The notes below the pieces were generated by a model. It was not told where the DNA came from. It made no database searches and saw only the letters and a program-made list of their open reading frames with translations. The translations under genes and the position numbers were made by a program. Shown here in pieces: positions 15,469 through 25,400 of a DNA stretch of 45,951 nucleotides. The stretch is from an uncultured Acholeplasmatales bacterium. GTDB lineage: Bacteria; Bacillota_I; Bacilli_A; Acholeplasmatales; Anaeroplasmataceae. Each line of letters opens with the position of its first letter. The stretch's first letter is position 1. The stretch is taken from positions 1-45,951 of the forward strand of contig CALUXS010000013.1 in assembly GCA_944324805.1 (NCBI GenBank). Direction: 5' to 3'.

Positions 15469-17127
15469 TTACTTCTTCTCGTATATACGTTGGAAATTAT
15501 AACCACCCATTATTACATAAACCTCTTCAAAACCATTTTGCATTAAAATTCTAGCTGCATTATAGGCTCTTACTCCAATTGCACAATAAATCGCAATTTT
15601 CTTATTTTTATCTAATTCTATAAATCTTTTTCTTAATTCACCATAAGGTATATGAACTGAACCTTCTACAAATCCTTGCTCACGTTCCTTATTTTCTCTC
15701 ACATCTAATGTTAGATATTCATCTTTATTATCGTAATAAGAAACAACATCAACTAGCTTTACAAGCCCATTAACTACATTTTCTGCCACATAACCAAGCA
15801 TATTAATTGGATCCTTAGCTGAACTAAATGGTGGTGCGTATGCTAGTTCTAGTTCTTGTAAATCCCATGCCTTTAATTTTAGTCTTTGCGCTGTTGATAA
15901 AATATCAATTCTCTTATCAACTCCAGAAAAACCAACAACTTGAGCTCCTAAAATAAAACCTGTTTTTAAATCAAATAGCATTTTTATATATAAAGGCGTA
16001 GCGTTAGGATAATAACCCGCATGGTTATTTTGGGTAATCATTACTTCTTCATAATCAACATGTTTAACTAAATTTAATGCTTTAAGTTGTTTTTCATTTA
16101 ACCCTGTAGATCCACCAGACATTTCAAAGACTTTTAAAATTGAAGTTCCTTGACTACCCTTATATTCTTTATCTAAGCCTCCTAAAATATCAGCTAAAAT
16201 TCTACCTTGCTTATTAGCAGGACCGGCCAGAGGAATCATAACCTCAAGATTTGATACAAAATTTTTAACTGTTGCAACATCACCTAAAGCATAAATGTCA
16301 TTCTCACTAGTTCTAAGCTTAGAATCAACAATTATTCCACCTTTATTGTTGGTTAAAATTCCTGCGTTACTAGCAAGCATACTATTTGGTTTAACACCTA
16401 TTGCTAATATAACTAAATCTGTTATTAGCTTAGTATTATCATCTAATGAAACTTCTAGTCCTTCGCCTACATTTCTAAAAGCTATAGCCCCTTTACCAAT
16501 CACTAGTTTTACACCATTAGTTTTAAGATGTTCCTCTAAAACTTTTGCCATTTCTTTATCTAAATTTCCTAATATTTGATTAGATTTTTCAACAAGTGAC
16601 ACTTCAATTCCTAAATTCGCTAAATTTTCTAGCATTTCAATACCAATAAAGCCACCACCAATTACTAAAGCTTTTTTTACATTATTAACCTTTATTAGGC
16701 TTTTTATTGTATCTGTGTCTGGTACAGTCCATAAACTTACTATCCTTGAGTTATTGATACCTGGTATATTAGGAACTATTGGACTTGATCCTGTTGCAAT
16801 AATCAACTTGTCATAGCTTACTTTTTCTTCTATTCCTTTTTCTTTATTAAATACAACTAATTCTTTTGAATCCTTTAAAATAGCTAAGACCTCATGATTA
16901 ACATATACATCAATATTAAATCTATCCTTCATTAATTTAGGATTATTTAATAATAATGCATCTCGATTCTTTATAACATTACCTATGTAATATGGTAATC
17001 CGCAATTAGCATAAGATATGTAGTTACCTCTTTCATAGATAACTATTTCTATATCTTTTTTTAAGCGTCTTAATCTTGCTGCTGTTGTTGCTCCTGCCGC
17101 AACACCACCTATTATAACAACCTTCAT
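15469..17127 (-). CDS. cdr: CoA-disulfide reductase with C-terminal rhodanese domain
   Basis: A 552-aa FAD-dependent single-cysteine disulfide reductase fused to rhodanese. FAD motif VIIGGVAAGATTAARLRR (residues 4-21); redox Cys42 in SYANCGLPYYIG; NAD(P)H motif VIGGGFIGIEM near residue 155; ALGDVA near residue 281 binds the flavin. The rhodanese domain occupies about residues 465-552 with the persulfide loop YCAIGVRA (Cys515). Such CoADR-RHD enzymes reduce CoA disulfide, CoA persulfide or polysulfide, and help keep thiols reduced or handle sulfane sulfur in anaerobes. Length is normal for the fused form. RBS TAGGAGG precedes the ATG. It is transcribed divergently from the GNAT gene. Confidence 0.92.
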   Translation of the reverse strand: MKVVIIGGVAAGATTAARLRRLKKDIEIVIYERGNYISYANCGLPYYIGNVIKNRDALLLNNPKLMKDRFNIDVYVNHEVLAILKDSKELVVFNKEKGIEEKVSYDKLIIATGSSPIVPNIPGINNSRIVSLWTVPDTDTIKSLIKVNNVKKALVIGGGFIGIEMLENLANLGIEVSLVEKSNQILGNLDKEMAKVLEEHLKTNGVKLVIGKGAIAFRNVGEGLEVSLDDNTKLITDLVILAIGVKPNSMLASNAGILTNNKGGIIVDSKLRTSENDIYALGDVATVKNFVSNLEVMIPLAGPANKQGRILADILGGLDKEYKGSQGTSILKVFEMSGGSTGLNEKQLKALNLVKHVDYEEVMITQNNHAGYYPNATPLYIKMLFDLKTGFILGAQVVGFSGVDKRIDILSTAQRLKLKAWDLQELELAYAPPFSSAKDPINMLGYVAENVVNGLVKLVDVVSYYDNKDEYLTLDVRENKEREQGFVEGSVHIPYGELRKRFIELDKNKKIAIYCAIGVRAYNAARILMQNGFEEVYVIMGGYNFQRIYEKK

Positions 17128-17164
17128 TATTTTCCTCCTATTTTTTAACGATTATATTAATTTC

Positions 17165-17192
17165 ATTATACTTTTATTTATAACTATTGCAA
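17165..17192 (-). promoter_or_regulatory. Promoter of CoA-disulfide reductase gene
   Basis: Minus strand TTGCAA (17187-17192), 16-nt spacer, TATAAT (17165-17170). It lies in the divergent intergenic region shared with the GNAT gene. Confidence 0.5.
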
Positions 17193-17195
17193 ATA

Positions 17196-17224
17196 TTTTA
17201 CTTTACTAAAATATGCTATATAAT
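17196..17224 (+). promoter_or_regulatory. Weak candidate promoter of GNAT gene
   Basis: A clear TATAAT (17219-17224) lies 32 nt before the ATG; the -35 position at 17 nt spacing (17196-17201, TTTTAC) is poor. Only the -10 is convincing. Confidence 0.35.
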
Positions 17225-17255
17225 ATAAATAAATATTAAAAGTTTTGAGGTAAAA

Positions 17256-17723
17256 ATGATAGAAATAAAAAAATTTAACATTGCATATTTAGAAAAATTA
17301 GCTAACTTCTATGTAAAATGTTATCAAGAAACATATAAAGACTTATTACCTAAAGAATATTTAGATTCAAAAGATTATCAAAGTGCTTATAATACCTTTT
17401 CAAAGCCAGAAAATCAAAATTTACTAATTCTTCTTAATGGAAGCGAGATTATTGGCTTTTGTGGGTATGGTAAAGGTAGAGACAATAAAAACTATAATGA
17501 AATTTATAGTCTTTATATTGATTCACATTTTCAAAATAATGGTTTAGGAACTGCTTTATTAAAAAAGGCAATTGCAGAAATAAATAATAAGGGTATTTAT
17601 CTTTTTGTTCTTGAAAAAAATATAAATGCAATTAATTTTTATTTAAAAAATGGTTTTACAAAAACTAATTTAATAAAAAAATATGCTAATACCAACTGTA
17701 TTTGTTTAAAAAAAACAATTTAG
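17256..17723 (+). CDS. GNAT family N-acetyltransferase
   Basis: A 155-aa soluble acetyl-CoA-dependent acetyltransferase. The acetyl-CoA pyrophosphate-binding motif A is seen as IDSHFQNNGLGTALLKKAI (about residues 88-106; Q/N-x-x-G-x-G/A pattern), followed by the C-terminal motif B VLEKNINAINFYLKNGF (about 119-135). The substrate cannot be predicted. It is the first plus-strand gene, is monocistronic, has GAGG 8 nt before the ATG, and ends in a bidirectional terminator. AT content and codon use match the neighbours. Confidence 0.9.
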   Translation: MIEIKKFNIAYLEKLANFYVKCYQETYKDLLPKEYLDSKDYQSAYNTFSKPENQNLLILLNGSEIIGFCGYGKGRDNKNYNEIYSLYIDSHFQNNGLGTALLKKAIAEINNKGIYLFVLEKNINAINFYLKNGFTKTNLIKKYANTNCICLKKTI

Positions 17724-17754
17724 AAAAGAAAATTATCTAATCTAAATTGTTTTT
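17711..17754. terminator. Bidirectional terminator between GNAT and nucleoside hydrolase genes
   Basis: Perfect 14-bp stem AAAAACAATTTAGA/TCTAAATTGTTTTT (17711-17724 with 17741-17754), 16-nt loop. It serves the converging genes on both strands. Confidence 0.85.
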
Positions 17755-17758
17755 TATC

Positions 17759-18673
17759 TTAATTATTTTTTTTCGTAAATAAAGCTAATTTAGCTACTAA
17801 GTCATCTAAAATTAATCTACTATCAATGCCTCTATAGACTCTAATTGGACGATTTATCTTAGTATGGGCATATGTCATATCTGAGGTAATAAAAGGTGCT
17901 TGAGCCCAATCATACATAAAGCGATGTTCATATAATAATAAACCAACAGCAGGGCTATCACCTAAAACCCAAGTTTCTCCTGTTCTAAATGAATTATTAA
18001 CGGCACTTGGCTCATGGGCATGTCTATCTAATTGTTCAAGCAAATAGTTACCAATTTCGCCACAATTTGACATTTTCAATTCTATTTCTGCTAAACTTAT
18101 CGGTAACATTTCATACACATTTTTTGGTACCTGCCATAATTCAATTGGGCTAGAGAAAACTACATTCGCTGCATTAACATCATTTTGTAAATTAAATTCA
18201 ATTGCACCACTTGGATAACTACCACCACCAATCCAAATAGCTGTTAATCTTTTGGCAATACGAGGTTCAATAAGATAAGCTGATGCAAGATCAGTTAGTG
18301 GACCTAAAAACAAAACATATAATGGTCTACTATCATCCTTCATAGCCTCATCAATAATTAGTTTAGCTCCTTCACTCATAATTGGAGTTTTTCTATCTAC
18401 TAGTGCTTCATTAGCACCTTTATATATCATGTTTTCTTTAGAAAAATGCATTTTATCAAAAATTGTTTCTATTTCTTTATAGCTTTGCATAACTCCATCT
18501 TTTGCTCGTGGTCCAAAGTGAGCAGCAATAAAGCCCACATTTTCAAACTTTGGACTAAGTAAAGCATGAACAATTGCAAATTGATCATCAGCTTCATTTT
18601 TAGCATCTGTATCCATTATAACTCTAACAACTTTTTCTTCTGGAACACTAAATTTATAATTTGTATATCTCAT
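17759..18673 (-). CDS. Nucleoside hydrolase-like protein
   Basis: A 304-aa member of the nucleoside hydrolase (IUNH) superfamily, enzymes that hydrolyse the N-glycosidic bond of nucleosides using a Ca2+ ion held by an N-terminal Asp cluster. Here the cluster reads DTDAKNEADDQFA (residues 21-33), with two more residues between the Asp pairs than in the classical DTDPGxDD, so it belongs to an atypical subgroup. VLFLGPLTDLASA (about residue 119) and WIGGG (about 145) are further family blocks; the C-terminal LGDSPAVGLL segment would supply the last Asp. No signal peptide. It is divergent from a LacI-type regulator that probably controls it. Substrate may not be a standard nucleoside. Confidence 0.82.
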   Translation of the reverse strand: MRYTNYKFSVPEEKVVRVIMDTDAKNEADDQFAIVHALLSPKFENVGFIAAHFGPRAKDGVMQSYKEIETIFDKMHFSKENMIYKGANEALVDRKTPIMSEGAKLIIDEAMKDDSRPLYVLFLGPLTDLASAYLIEPRIAKRLTAIWIGGGSYPSGAIEFNLQNDVNAANVVFSSPIELWQVPKNVYEMLPISLAEIELKMSNCGEIGNYLLEQLDRHAHEPSAVNNSFRTGETWVLGDSPAVGLLLYEHRFMYDWAQAPFITSDMTYAHTKINRPIRVYRGIDSRLILDDLVAKLALFTKKNN

Positions 18674-18701
18674 ATTTTTCCCCTTTTCTATATCTAACTC
18701 A

Positions 18702-18779
18702 AGTATAATATTTTATTTTTTAAATGTCAATTAAATCTTTCTGAATTTATTTGACATTTTAATTATAATTTAGTAATAT
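18702..18779. promoter_or_regulatory. Mirrored divergent promoters with shared inverted repeat
   Basis: Minus strand TTGACA (18725-18730)-17-TATACT (18702-18707) drives the nucleoside hydrolase gene. Plus strand TTGACA (18751-18756)-17-TAATAT (18774-18779) drives lacI. The two -35 boxes are the arms of a 9-bp perfect inverted repeat AAATGTCAA/TTGACATTT (18722-18730, 18751-18759). Between them a partly palindromic 18-mer (18732-18749) is a candidate LacI-family operator. Confidence 0.75.
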
Positions 18780-18796
18780 TTAGTTGGGTGATTCAT

Positions 18797-19795
18797 ATGA
18801 GTATTTCTTCTAAAGAATTAGCAAATAAACTAAATATATCAAGAGCCACTGTTTCTATGGCTTTAAATAATAAAAAGGGTATTAGTGAGGAGACAAGGGA
18901 ATTTGTCCTAAATGCTGCTAAGCAATACGGATTAAAAATTCCTACTAAAACTAAACAAAAAATTGTTCAATTTATCATTTTTAAAAACAAAGGTTTTATA
19001 GTTACAGATACTCCATTTTTTTCTAAATTAATTGAAGGCATAAATAAAGAATGTAAAAAGAAACAAATTCAATTACAAATAAGCTATCTTTATAAAACAA
19101 ATTTAAAAGAAAATGAAACATTGTTAAATACTGAGGCAGACGGAATAATAATATTAGGAACTGAAATAGAAAAAGAGGATTTAACTCTACTTATAAATCC
19201 TAAAATACCAACCTTACTTTTAGATGCTAATTTCACTGATATCAATATTGACTCAATTACTATTAATAATAGTGATAGTTCCTATTTGGCTATTAAAAAA
19301 ATGATTGATAAAGATTACAAAGAAATTGGTTATCTTGCCTCTAATATTAGAATTACAAACTTTATTGCTAGAGAAAATGGAATTAAAAGAGCTTTAGATG
19401 AAAAAGGACTTTTTTTGAAAAAGGAATATATTCATTATCTTACTCCAACAATGGAAAATTCCTATCTAGATATGAAAAATATTTTAATTAATAAAGATAC
19501 TAAGCTTGCAAAAATATATTTTGCTGATAATGATCTTATAGCAGCCGGAGCAATGAAAGCTCTTATAGAATTTGGTTATAGCATTCCTAAGGATATAAAG
19601 ATTATTGGCTTTGATGATATGCCATTAGCAACCTTTATATCTCCTACTTTATCTTCTATTTCTGTCCCTAAAGAATATTTAGAAATTATAGCTATCAAAA
19701 GATTATTAGAACGTATTGAAAATCCAAATTTACCTACTTGTAAAATTATGATTAATACTTCATTCATTGAAAGAGAAACTACATTAGATGTTTAA
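18797..19795 (+). CDS. LacI/GalR family transcriptional regulator
   Basis: A 332-aa repressor. The N-terminal helix-turn-helix SSKELANKLNISRATVSMAL (residues 3-22) and helix 3 region are standard for LacI; residues about 58-330 form the periplasmic-binding-protein-like sensor, with GFDDMPLATFISPTLSSI near residue 275 as the conserved C-terminal block. The effector is unknown; the divergent nucleoside-hydrolase-like gene suggests a nucleoside or ribosyl ligand (inference). I chose ATG 18797, 6 nt after GGGTG, over an in-frame GTG at 18788 which would overlap that ribosome binding site. Terminates at a bidirectional hairpin shared with the MATE gene. Confidence 0.92.
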   Translation: MSISSKELANKLNISRATVSMALNNKKGISEETREFVLNAAKQYGLKIPTKTKQKIVQFIIFKNKGFIVTDTPFFSKLIEGINKECKKKQIQLQISYLYKTNLKENETLLNTEADGIIILGTEIEKEDLTLLINPKIPTLLLDANFTDINIDSITINNSDSSYLAIKKMIDKDYKEIGYLASNIRITNFIARENGIKRALDEKGLFLKKEYIHYLTPTMENSYLDMKNILINKDTKLAKIYFADNDLIAAGAMKALIEFGYSIPKDIKIIGFDDMPLATFISPTLSSISVPKEYLEIIAIKRLLERIENPNLPTCKIMINTSFIERETTLDV

Positions 19796-19829
19796 AAAAA
19801 TGGTTATGAAAAATCATAACCATTTTTTT
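19794..19829. terminator. Bidirectional terminator between lacI and third MATE gene
   Basis: Perfect 16-bp stem AAAAAAATGGTTATGA / TCATAACCATTTTTTT (19794-19809 with 19814-19829), AAAA loop, T runs on both sides. Confidence 0.92.
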
Positions 19830-21153
19830 AATAACTGCTATTTTTCTTGTAATAAAAGAAAAAGCAAATAGAGCTTAAAAACCAAGTAAGCGGATATACC
19901 CAATATACTACTTGGATATTTTTAAAGATTGGTACCATTATTGCTAAAAAGCTTACTCTTATAACACACCAACATATTAACATAACTAGCATTGGGACAA
20001 TTGATTTTCCTGCCCCACGTAATACTGCAGATAAAGCATGGGAATAGGCTAATAAAAAATAAAATAATGCTGATGTTCTAGCCTTATCAATGCCATACAT
20101 AATTACCTCAGGATTATCATCAAAAGCAGCAATTAATAAAGGCGCTAAAATAAAAATAAAAACACCTATAATTTCTGCCAAAATAATTGTAGTTAAAACA
20201 CCAAATTTAACTCCTCTTTTGACTCTATCATATTCTTTTGCGCCAATATTTTGCCCTACAAAGGTTGTTAAAGCCATTGTAAAGCTTGTTATTGGCAAAA
20301 ATCCAAAGCCTTCAATTTTTGCATAAGCTCCAACACCAGCCATTGCTGAACCACCAAAATAATTAACCTTTGATTGAACAACAACATTCGCAAAAGCTAT
20401 TATGGAATTTTGTAATCCTGAAGGTAAGCCATATCTTATTATTTCCTTTAGCATTTTAAAATTGAATTTTATTTTTCTAATATATATATGGTGGCTTTCC
20501 TTAGTTATTATTAACTGTAAGAAGCAAAGTAGTGCACTAACAAATTGTGAAATAATAGTAGCTATAGCAGCTCCATCTACTCCCATATGGAAACATAATA
20601 TAAAAACAATATCTAACACAACATTTATTATTGAAGAAACTATTAAATAATATAACGGATGCTTACTATCACCTACCGCTTGTAAAATACCAACAAAAAT
20701 ATTGTACATAACTGAGCCTAATGAACCCCAAAAATAAATTGTAAGATAGGTTTTAGAATCGTTCATAACCTCACTTGGTGTATCCATCCAAATTAATATT
20801 TGCGGAGTTAATAAAACACCTACTACCGTTAAAATAACTGAAGCAACTAAACCAAAAGCTACTGTAGTATGAATTGCAACTTTCATATTATCATAGTCTT
20901 TAGCTCCGAAGTATTTTGCTATTACTACACCAGCTCCCACTGAAATACCACTCAAAAAGCCAATTAATAAAAATGTTATATTACCAGATGATGTTACAGC
21001 AGCTAAGGGGTTTGATCCTAAAAAATTACCAACTATTAATGAATCTGCTGTATTATATAACTGTTGAAATAAGTTTCCTAAAAATATTGGTAGGGCAAAT
21101 AATGTCATCTTCTTCCATATACTGCCTGTTGTCATACTTCTTTTTTGTTCCAC
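19828..21153 (-). CDS. MATE family efflux transporter (third copy)
   Basis: A 441-aa MATE exporter with about 12 helices. The helix-1 region LFALPIFLGNLFQQLYNTAD (residues 18-37) with SLIVGNFLGSNPLAAVTSSG and the second-half YGLPSGLQNSIIAFANVVVQ (near residue 240) are typical of the VmrA/NorM-like Gram-positive group. The start is GTG at 21153 with GAGGGTGG upstream; an internal ATG at 21135 has a poorer ribosome binding site. Divergent from lrgAB, and its -10 box lies within an inverted repeat that looks like a repressor site, so expression is probably inducible. No MarR/TetR gene is adjacent. Confidence 0.92.
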   Translation of the reverse strand: MEQKRSMTTGSIWKKMTLFALPIFLGNLFQQLYNTADSLIVGNFLGSNPLAAVTSSGNITFLLIGFLSGISVGAGVVIAKYFGAKDYDNMKVAIHTTVAFGLVASVILTVVGVLLTPQILIWMDTPSEVMNDSKTYLTIYFWGSLGSVMYNIFVGILQAVGDSKHPLYYLIVSSIINVVLDIVFILCFHMGVDGAAIATIISQFVSALLCFLQLIITKESHHIYIRKIKFNFKMLKEIIRYGLPSGLQNSIIAFANVVVQSKVNYFGGSAMAGVGAYAKIEGFGFLPITSFTMALTTFVGQNIGAKEYDRVKRGVKFGVLTTIILAEIIGVFIFILAPLLIAAFDDNPEVIMYGIDKARTSALFYFLLAYSHALSAVLRGAGKSIVPMLVMLICWCVIRVSFLAIMVPIFKNIQVVYWVYPLTWFLSSICFFFYYKKNSSY

Positions 21154-21175
21154 AAAACCACCCTCTTACACACAT

Positions 21176-21211
21176 ATTAGGTATTATAAACCTTATACCT
21201 AATTAAAACAA
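21176..21211 (-). promoter_or_regulatory. MATE promoter with operator-like inverted repeat
   Basis: Minus strand TTGTTT (21206-21211)-17-TATAAT (21183-21188). A 9-bp perfect inverted repeat ATTAGGTAT/ATACCTAAT (21176-21184, 21195-21203) with a 10-nt spacer overlaps the -10 and spacer. Confidence 0.65.
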
Positions 21212-21216
21212 GTTTG

Positions 21217-21235
21217 TTTTGAAAACGTTTCAAAA
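21217..21235. promoter_or_regulatory. Palindrome between MATE and lrgAB promoters
   Basis: TTTTGAAA-ACG-TTTCAAAA, an 8-3-8 perfect inverted repeat, lies between the two divergent -35 boxes (6 bp from the MATE -35, 13 bp from the lrgA -35). It resembles LacI-family or similar repressor sites and could control both directions. Confidence 0.5.
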
Positions 21236-21248
21236 TAAAAACTGCTAA

Positions 21249-21277
21249 TTGTATTATAAAATCTATAAGACTATAAT
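21249..21277 (+). promoter_or_regulatory. Promoter of lrgAB
   Basis: TTGTAT (21249-21254), 17-nt spacer, TATAAT (21272-21277), 30 nt before the lrgA ATG. Confidence 0.65.
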
Positions 21278-21306
21278 ATTTTTTGTGTATTTATAGAGGT
21301 AGTAAT

Positions 21307-21678
21307 ATGAAATATGTTAAGGAATTTTTATTAATAATATTGATATCATTTTGTGGAGAACTTTTAAATTTATTAATCCCCCTTCCTATTCCTGGAAGTG
21401 TATATGGACTTGTAATAATGTTTACTTTACTTTGTCTTAAAGTAATAAAACTTGATAACATTAAAACGACTAGTAAATTTTTAATTGAAATAATGCCACT
21501 TATGTTTATTCCTGCTGGCGTAGGTTTAATGACTTCATTTTCATCTTTAAAGCCCATTTTATTAGAGGTTGTTATTATTACAATTATAACAACAATTATA
21601 GTTATGGCTGTAACAGGAATTGTTGCCGAGCTTTTAACTAAAAAGAAAGCTATAAAGGAGGAAAATATCAATGAATGA
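21307..21678 (+). CDS. lrgA: CidA/LrgA family holin-like membrane protein
   Basis: A 123-aa protein with four hydrophobic helices. The IPGSVYGLVIMF segment (residues 25-36) is the CidA/LrgA hallmark, and MPLMFIPAGVGLM follows near residue 60. The family forms small oligomeric membrane channels linked to control of murein hydrolases, pyruvate/acetate transport and programmed lysis. I chose ATG 21307 because AGAGGT lies 6-7 nt upstream; the longer frame from 21283 has no ribosome binding site. Its 3' end overlaps lrgB by 8 nt and carries the lrgB ribosome binding site AAAGGAGG. Confidence 0.9.
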   Translation: MKYVKEFLLIILISFCGELLNLLIPLPIPGSVYGLVIMFTLLCLKVIKLDNIKTTSKFLIEIMPLMFIPAGVGLMTSFSSLKPILLEVVIITIITTIIVMAVTGIVAELLTKKKAIKEENINE

Positions 21679-22363
21679 TTTACTTACAAATTCTCTTTTC
21701 TTTGGAATGTTTATTAGTGTAATTTGTTATTTTATAGGTATATTATTAAAGAAAAAATTGAAATTAGCCATTTTCAATCCCTTGTTAGTTGCTATTATAC
21801 TAGTAATACTGATTCTTTGGTTATTTAAAATTGACTATACTACTTATGAAAGTAGTGCTAAATATCTAAGCTATTTATTAACACCTGCAACAGTTGCTTT
21901 AGCTATTCCTCTTTACGAAGAACTATCATTATTAAAAAAACACTTTGCAGCAATCATAATAAGCATAACATCAGGAGTTTTAACAAGCTTAACTAGTATT
22001 TTTCTACTAGCTAAACTATTTAATCTAACTCATGAAGAATATGTAACATTACTTCCAAAATCAATTACAACTGCAATAGGAATGCAAATTAGTAGTGAAA
22101 TGGGTGGATATGTTACAATAACTGTCGCAGTTATCATTGTTACAGGTATTTTAGGAAATATGATTGGAACACTAATTTTTAGAATATGTCACATAAAAAG
22201 CTCTATTGCTAAAGGACTTGCCTTAGGTACAAGTGCTCATGCTATAGGAGCTGCTAAGGCTATGGAGCTTGGTAATATTGAAGGAGCAATGAGTAGTTTA
22301 TCAATTGCCGTTAGTGGTATTTTAACTGTTATACTTGCAAGCTTCTACGCAATGCTTATGTAA
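21671..22363 (+). CDS. lrgB: LrgB family membrane protein
   Basis: A 230-aa integral membrane protein of the LrgB/CidB/YohK family, about 7-8 helices. The conserved KSITTAIGMQISSEMGG block (near residues 130-146) and GTSAHAIGAAKAMELG (near 186-201) identify it. It acts with LrgA in the membrane; together the pair is implicated in lysis control and in pyruvate uptake in Bacilli. Translationally coupled to lrgA. No LytTR/LytS two-component genes, the usual regulators, are adjacent. Ends in a bidirectional terminator. Confidence 0.94.
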   Translation: MNDLLTNSLFFGMFISVICYFIGILLKKKLKLAIFNPLLVAIILVILILWLFKIDYTTYESSAKYLSYLLTPATVALAIPLYEELSLLKKHFAAIIISITSGVLTSLTSIFLLAKLFNLTHEEYVTLLPKSITTAIGMQISSEMGGYVTITVAVIIVTGILGNMIGTLIFRICHIKSSIAKGLALGTSAHAIGAAKAMELGNIEGAMSSLSIAVSGILTVILASFYAMLM

Positions 22364-22405
22364 AAAAGAAATTGCCATAGTAAAACTATGACAATTTCTT
22401 TTTTT
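22362..22405. terminator. Bidirectional terminator between lrgB and the large lipoprotein gene
   Basis: Stem about 19 bp with one mismatch/bulge (22362-22380 with 22386-22405), 5-nt loop, A/T runs on both sides. It also ends the polysaccharide-region transcript on the minus strand. Confidence 0.9.
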
Positions 22406-25400
22406 ATAAATAGTATCCTTTTATGTAAATATCAAAATTTTTATTTACAAGGTCAGACTCTGTTATTTCAATATACTCATCAACATCATTTTTAATATTA
22501 TAGACGAAAGGTTTAGGCAAATCTAATAATCCTAAATTTTCTAAAATTTTAGAATCATACTTCATAATAATATAATAAATTTCTTCTTTCTTATCACCTA
22601 AAATATCTATGTCTTTAACAAACAAACTTTCATTTGAAAAATCATCTTCTTTTACAATTGTGACTTTATAATATCCAGCTTCCATATCATCTACACTCTT
22701 ATATGTAGTAGTTACACCATACGTAGAAATATTAACATCAAATAATGTATTTTCATATATTTCTCGTTTTGCAGTTGGCAAAATTGTATCATCATCTGAA
22801 TCTAAAAGGAAAATATCTTTGTTATATTCTTCATTCTTATATTCATATTTATAGCGTTTTAAATCTAAATTAACACTTGGTTTATCATCATCTATATATA
22901 AATATTTTGAATTAAAATTGACATCAATTGATAAATCATATAAGTTAGAAATAGACACATTATTAAAGTAGTAGGTATATCTATCAAATTCATCATTTCT
23001 TAATGAATAATTATTGATTTTAACTGAATAAGATAAACAATTCATTACATCTATATTTTCTAAATCATAAACTGTAATATAAGTTTTATCAAAATTATCA
23101 GTTTGATTTAATTGATAATTTATACTTAAATCCTTGAAACTTATAAAATCAGTTACAACCCATTTGCTACTAAGTTTATTTCCTTGACCCTTTTGACGAA
23201 CTAATATACTATAAACACCAGATTCTAAATCAGATAATTCTATTTTATCAGATTGATTATAGTCATAAATACTTAAACCATCATATAGATTATTTTCATT
23301 CTTTAATATTATTTTATATTCAAATTTTGCAAGTCTCTCTTGATTTATTATATTTGCCTTGCTTCCTGTTATTTCTAAACTTAATGCTGTTTCAAGTCGA
23401 TTAGATAAATCAACCTCTAAAGTCCTAGAAACAATACTCATTCCTTCTGGAAGATATTTTTGTTCATAAACATTAAAATCATTTAGATTGTTACTATCAA
23501 TAAAATCTAGGATTCTGAAATAATCATCTTCTTTTGCACTTGTACCACTATCTTCATAGTAAGATTCACCAGTATATGAATATGTCGTTTCTTCACATTC
23601 AATGATTAAATTGTAAATTGAACCATACCCATTCACTACAAGTTTAGATCCATCAATTATATTATATGAAAGAGAATCTACTATACTTATTTTGTACTCT
23701 TCATAATTTGTATCTAGGTAAAAAATATTATCTCCTAATTGTTTTGTAACAACTTCAATGTAATCATAATTTCCAACATATAGTTCTACTTCACCTGTTG
23801 TGTTACTAGAAGAATAAACTGATTCTCCGTCCGCAATAACTTCATAACAATAATTATCATTATAATTATAAATTTCCAAGTTATTATTTCTAAAATTTAC
23901 TGATGTATAATTATTTTCACGCTCAAAATAATAATCTACTGCTTCAGACATTTCTTCATTTACTAATACATATATATTAATAGTAAATTTATTTGAGTCA
24001 AGATAAAAATCATTAAAATCAAATCTATTATTATATGTTTCATAACTATAAATTAATTTATCAGTATCTCTATTATAAATTTCTAAATAATATAATATTT
24101 CATTAAAAGCGTCTTTTGAATCATAATCCCATGATAGTAAACTTCCATTTATTTTCACATTTGAAACATACTCTTGAACGTATATGCTTTTATTCATTAA
24201 TTCAATTTCTCTTTGTTCACCAAAACAGAATATATTGATATATACAATAACTTGATTTTTACCAAATGTAATTGGTACAATTATTTCATTTTTCTCATTA
24301 GCATTTAAGTAATATATATAATTATTAACAAGATGTTTAGTAGTTATTGAATATTCATAATCTTGTAATTCATTCAAACTTATAATATTATCCCTAGTGT
24401 TAAACTCAACTTCTAATAAAGAATTTACAAATCTATCAATTTCACTTTCATTAACTTCTTTTACTAACTTATCTAAATTAACTGTAAAAGCAAACCCCAT
24501 ATAATTTCCTTTAACAGTGAAATTGAAATTATTCTTTCCAATAACTAGCTCTTTGGCAACATTAAATACATAACTATATTCACGTTTTGAAACCTTTTCA
24601 CAAGATACTAATTTATCATTTAGTGATAATTCAATGTTTAAATTTTGTAAATATGGAATGTATTTTTCTAAAATATTCAATTTAATTTCACTTTCTAATA
24701 ATTCTTGATTGAAGGCCTCATAAATAAATGTATTAGGATCATCAATCATAATAGTTGTCGTTAAGAAAGTGATATCATATACAACTTCATCATTATATTT
24801 TACAACTACATCAATGACTACTTTATTTTCTCCAATAACTAGGAATCCACTATTTAAAAAATCATATCTAAGTCCCTTATCTATAGCACCTGGAACATTA
24901 TAACCATTAACAAAATTATCATTTAAATATACTGAATATAAAAATGAATATTCATCTAAATTCTCTGCATTAATATTTACACTTAGATTGTCTTCTGATA
25001 CTATAACTTGATCATTAATAATTGAGATAAATAAATCATCAATATCAGAAACAATTATTTCATATGGTTCAATTTCATATTCTACAAAACCACCAAAAAT
25101 AGATCCTGATATATTAATTTTTACAATATTCATCTCATTATCATAATTTAAATTAGATAAAAAATTATAGGTAATAAAATTATCATTTTCGATTCCTTGA
25201 ATAGTTTTATTATTAACCTTAACATCATAATTTAATTTAGCATACTCAAGAATATTAATTTTTGCTCCATAATTATTAATTGTTAAAACAATGTTGTCTT
25301 TAACATATTCTTCTAAGTTAACAAATTTATAATTAATTTTACTAGACCATTCACTATTCAAATAATTATTGAAACCACAAAATTGCACTTCAACACTTAA

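Noticed and set aside
21217-21235. CcpA cre site (TGAAAACGTTTCA core)
   Set aside because: The core has 13 positions with odd symmetry (8-3-8), whereas cre sites are 14-bp with a central CG of even symmetry; kept only as an unspecified operator.
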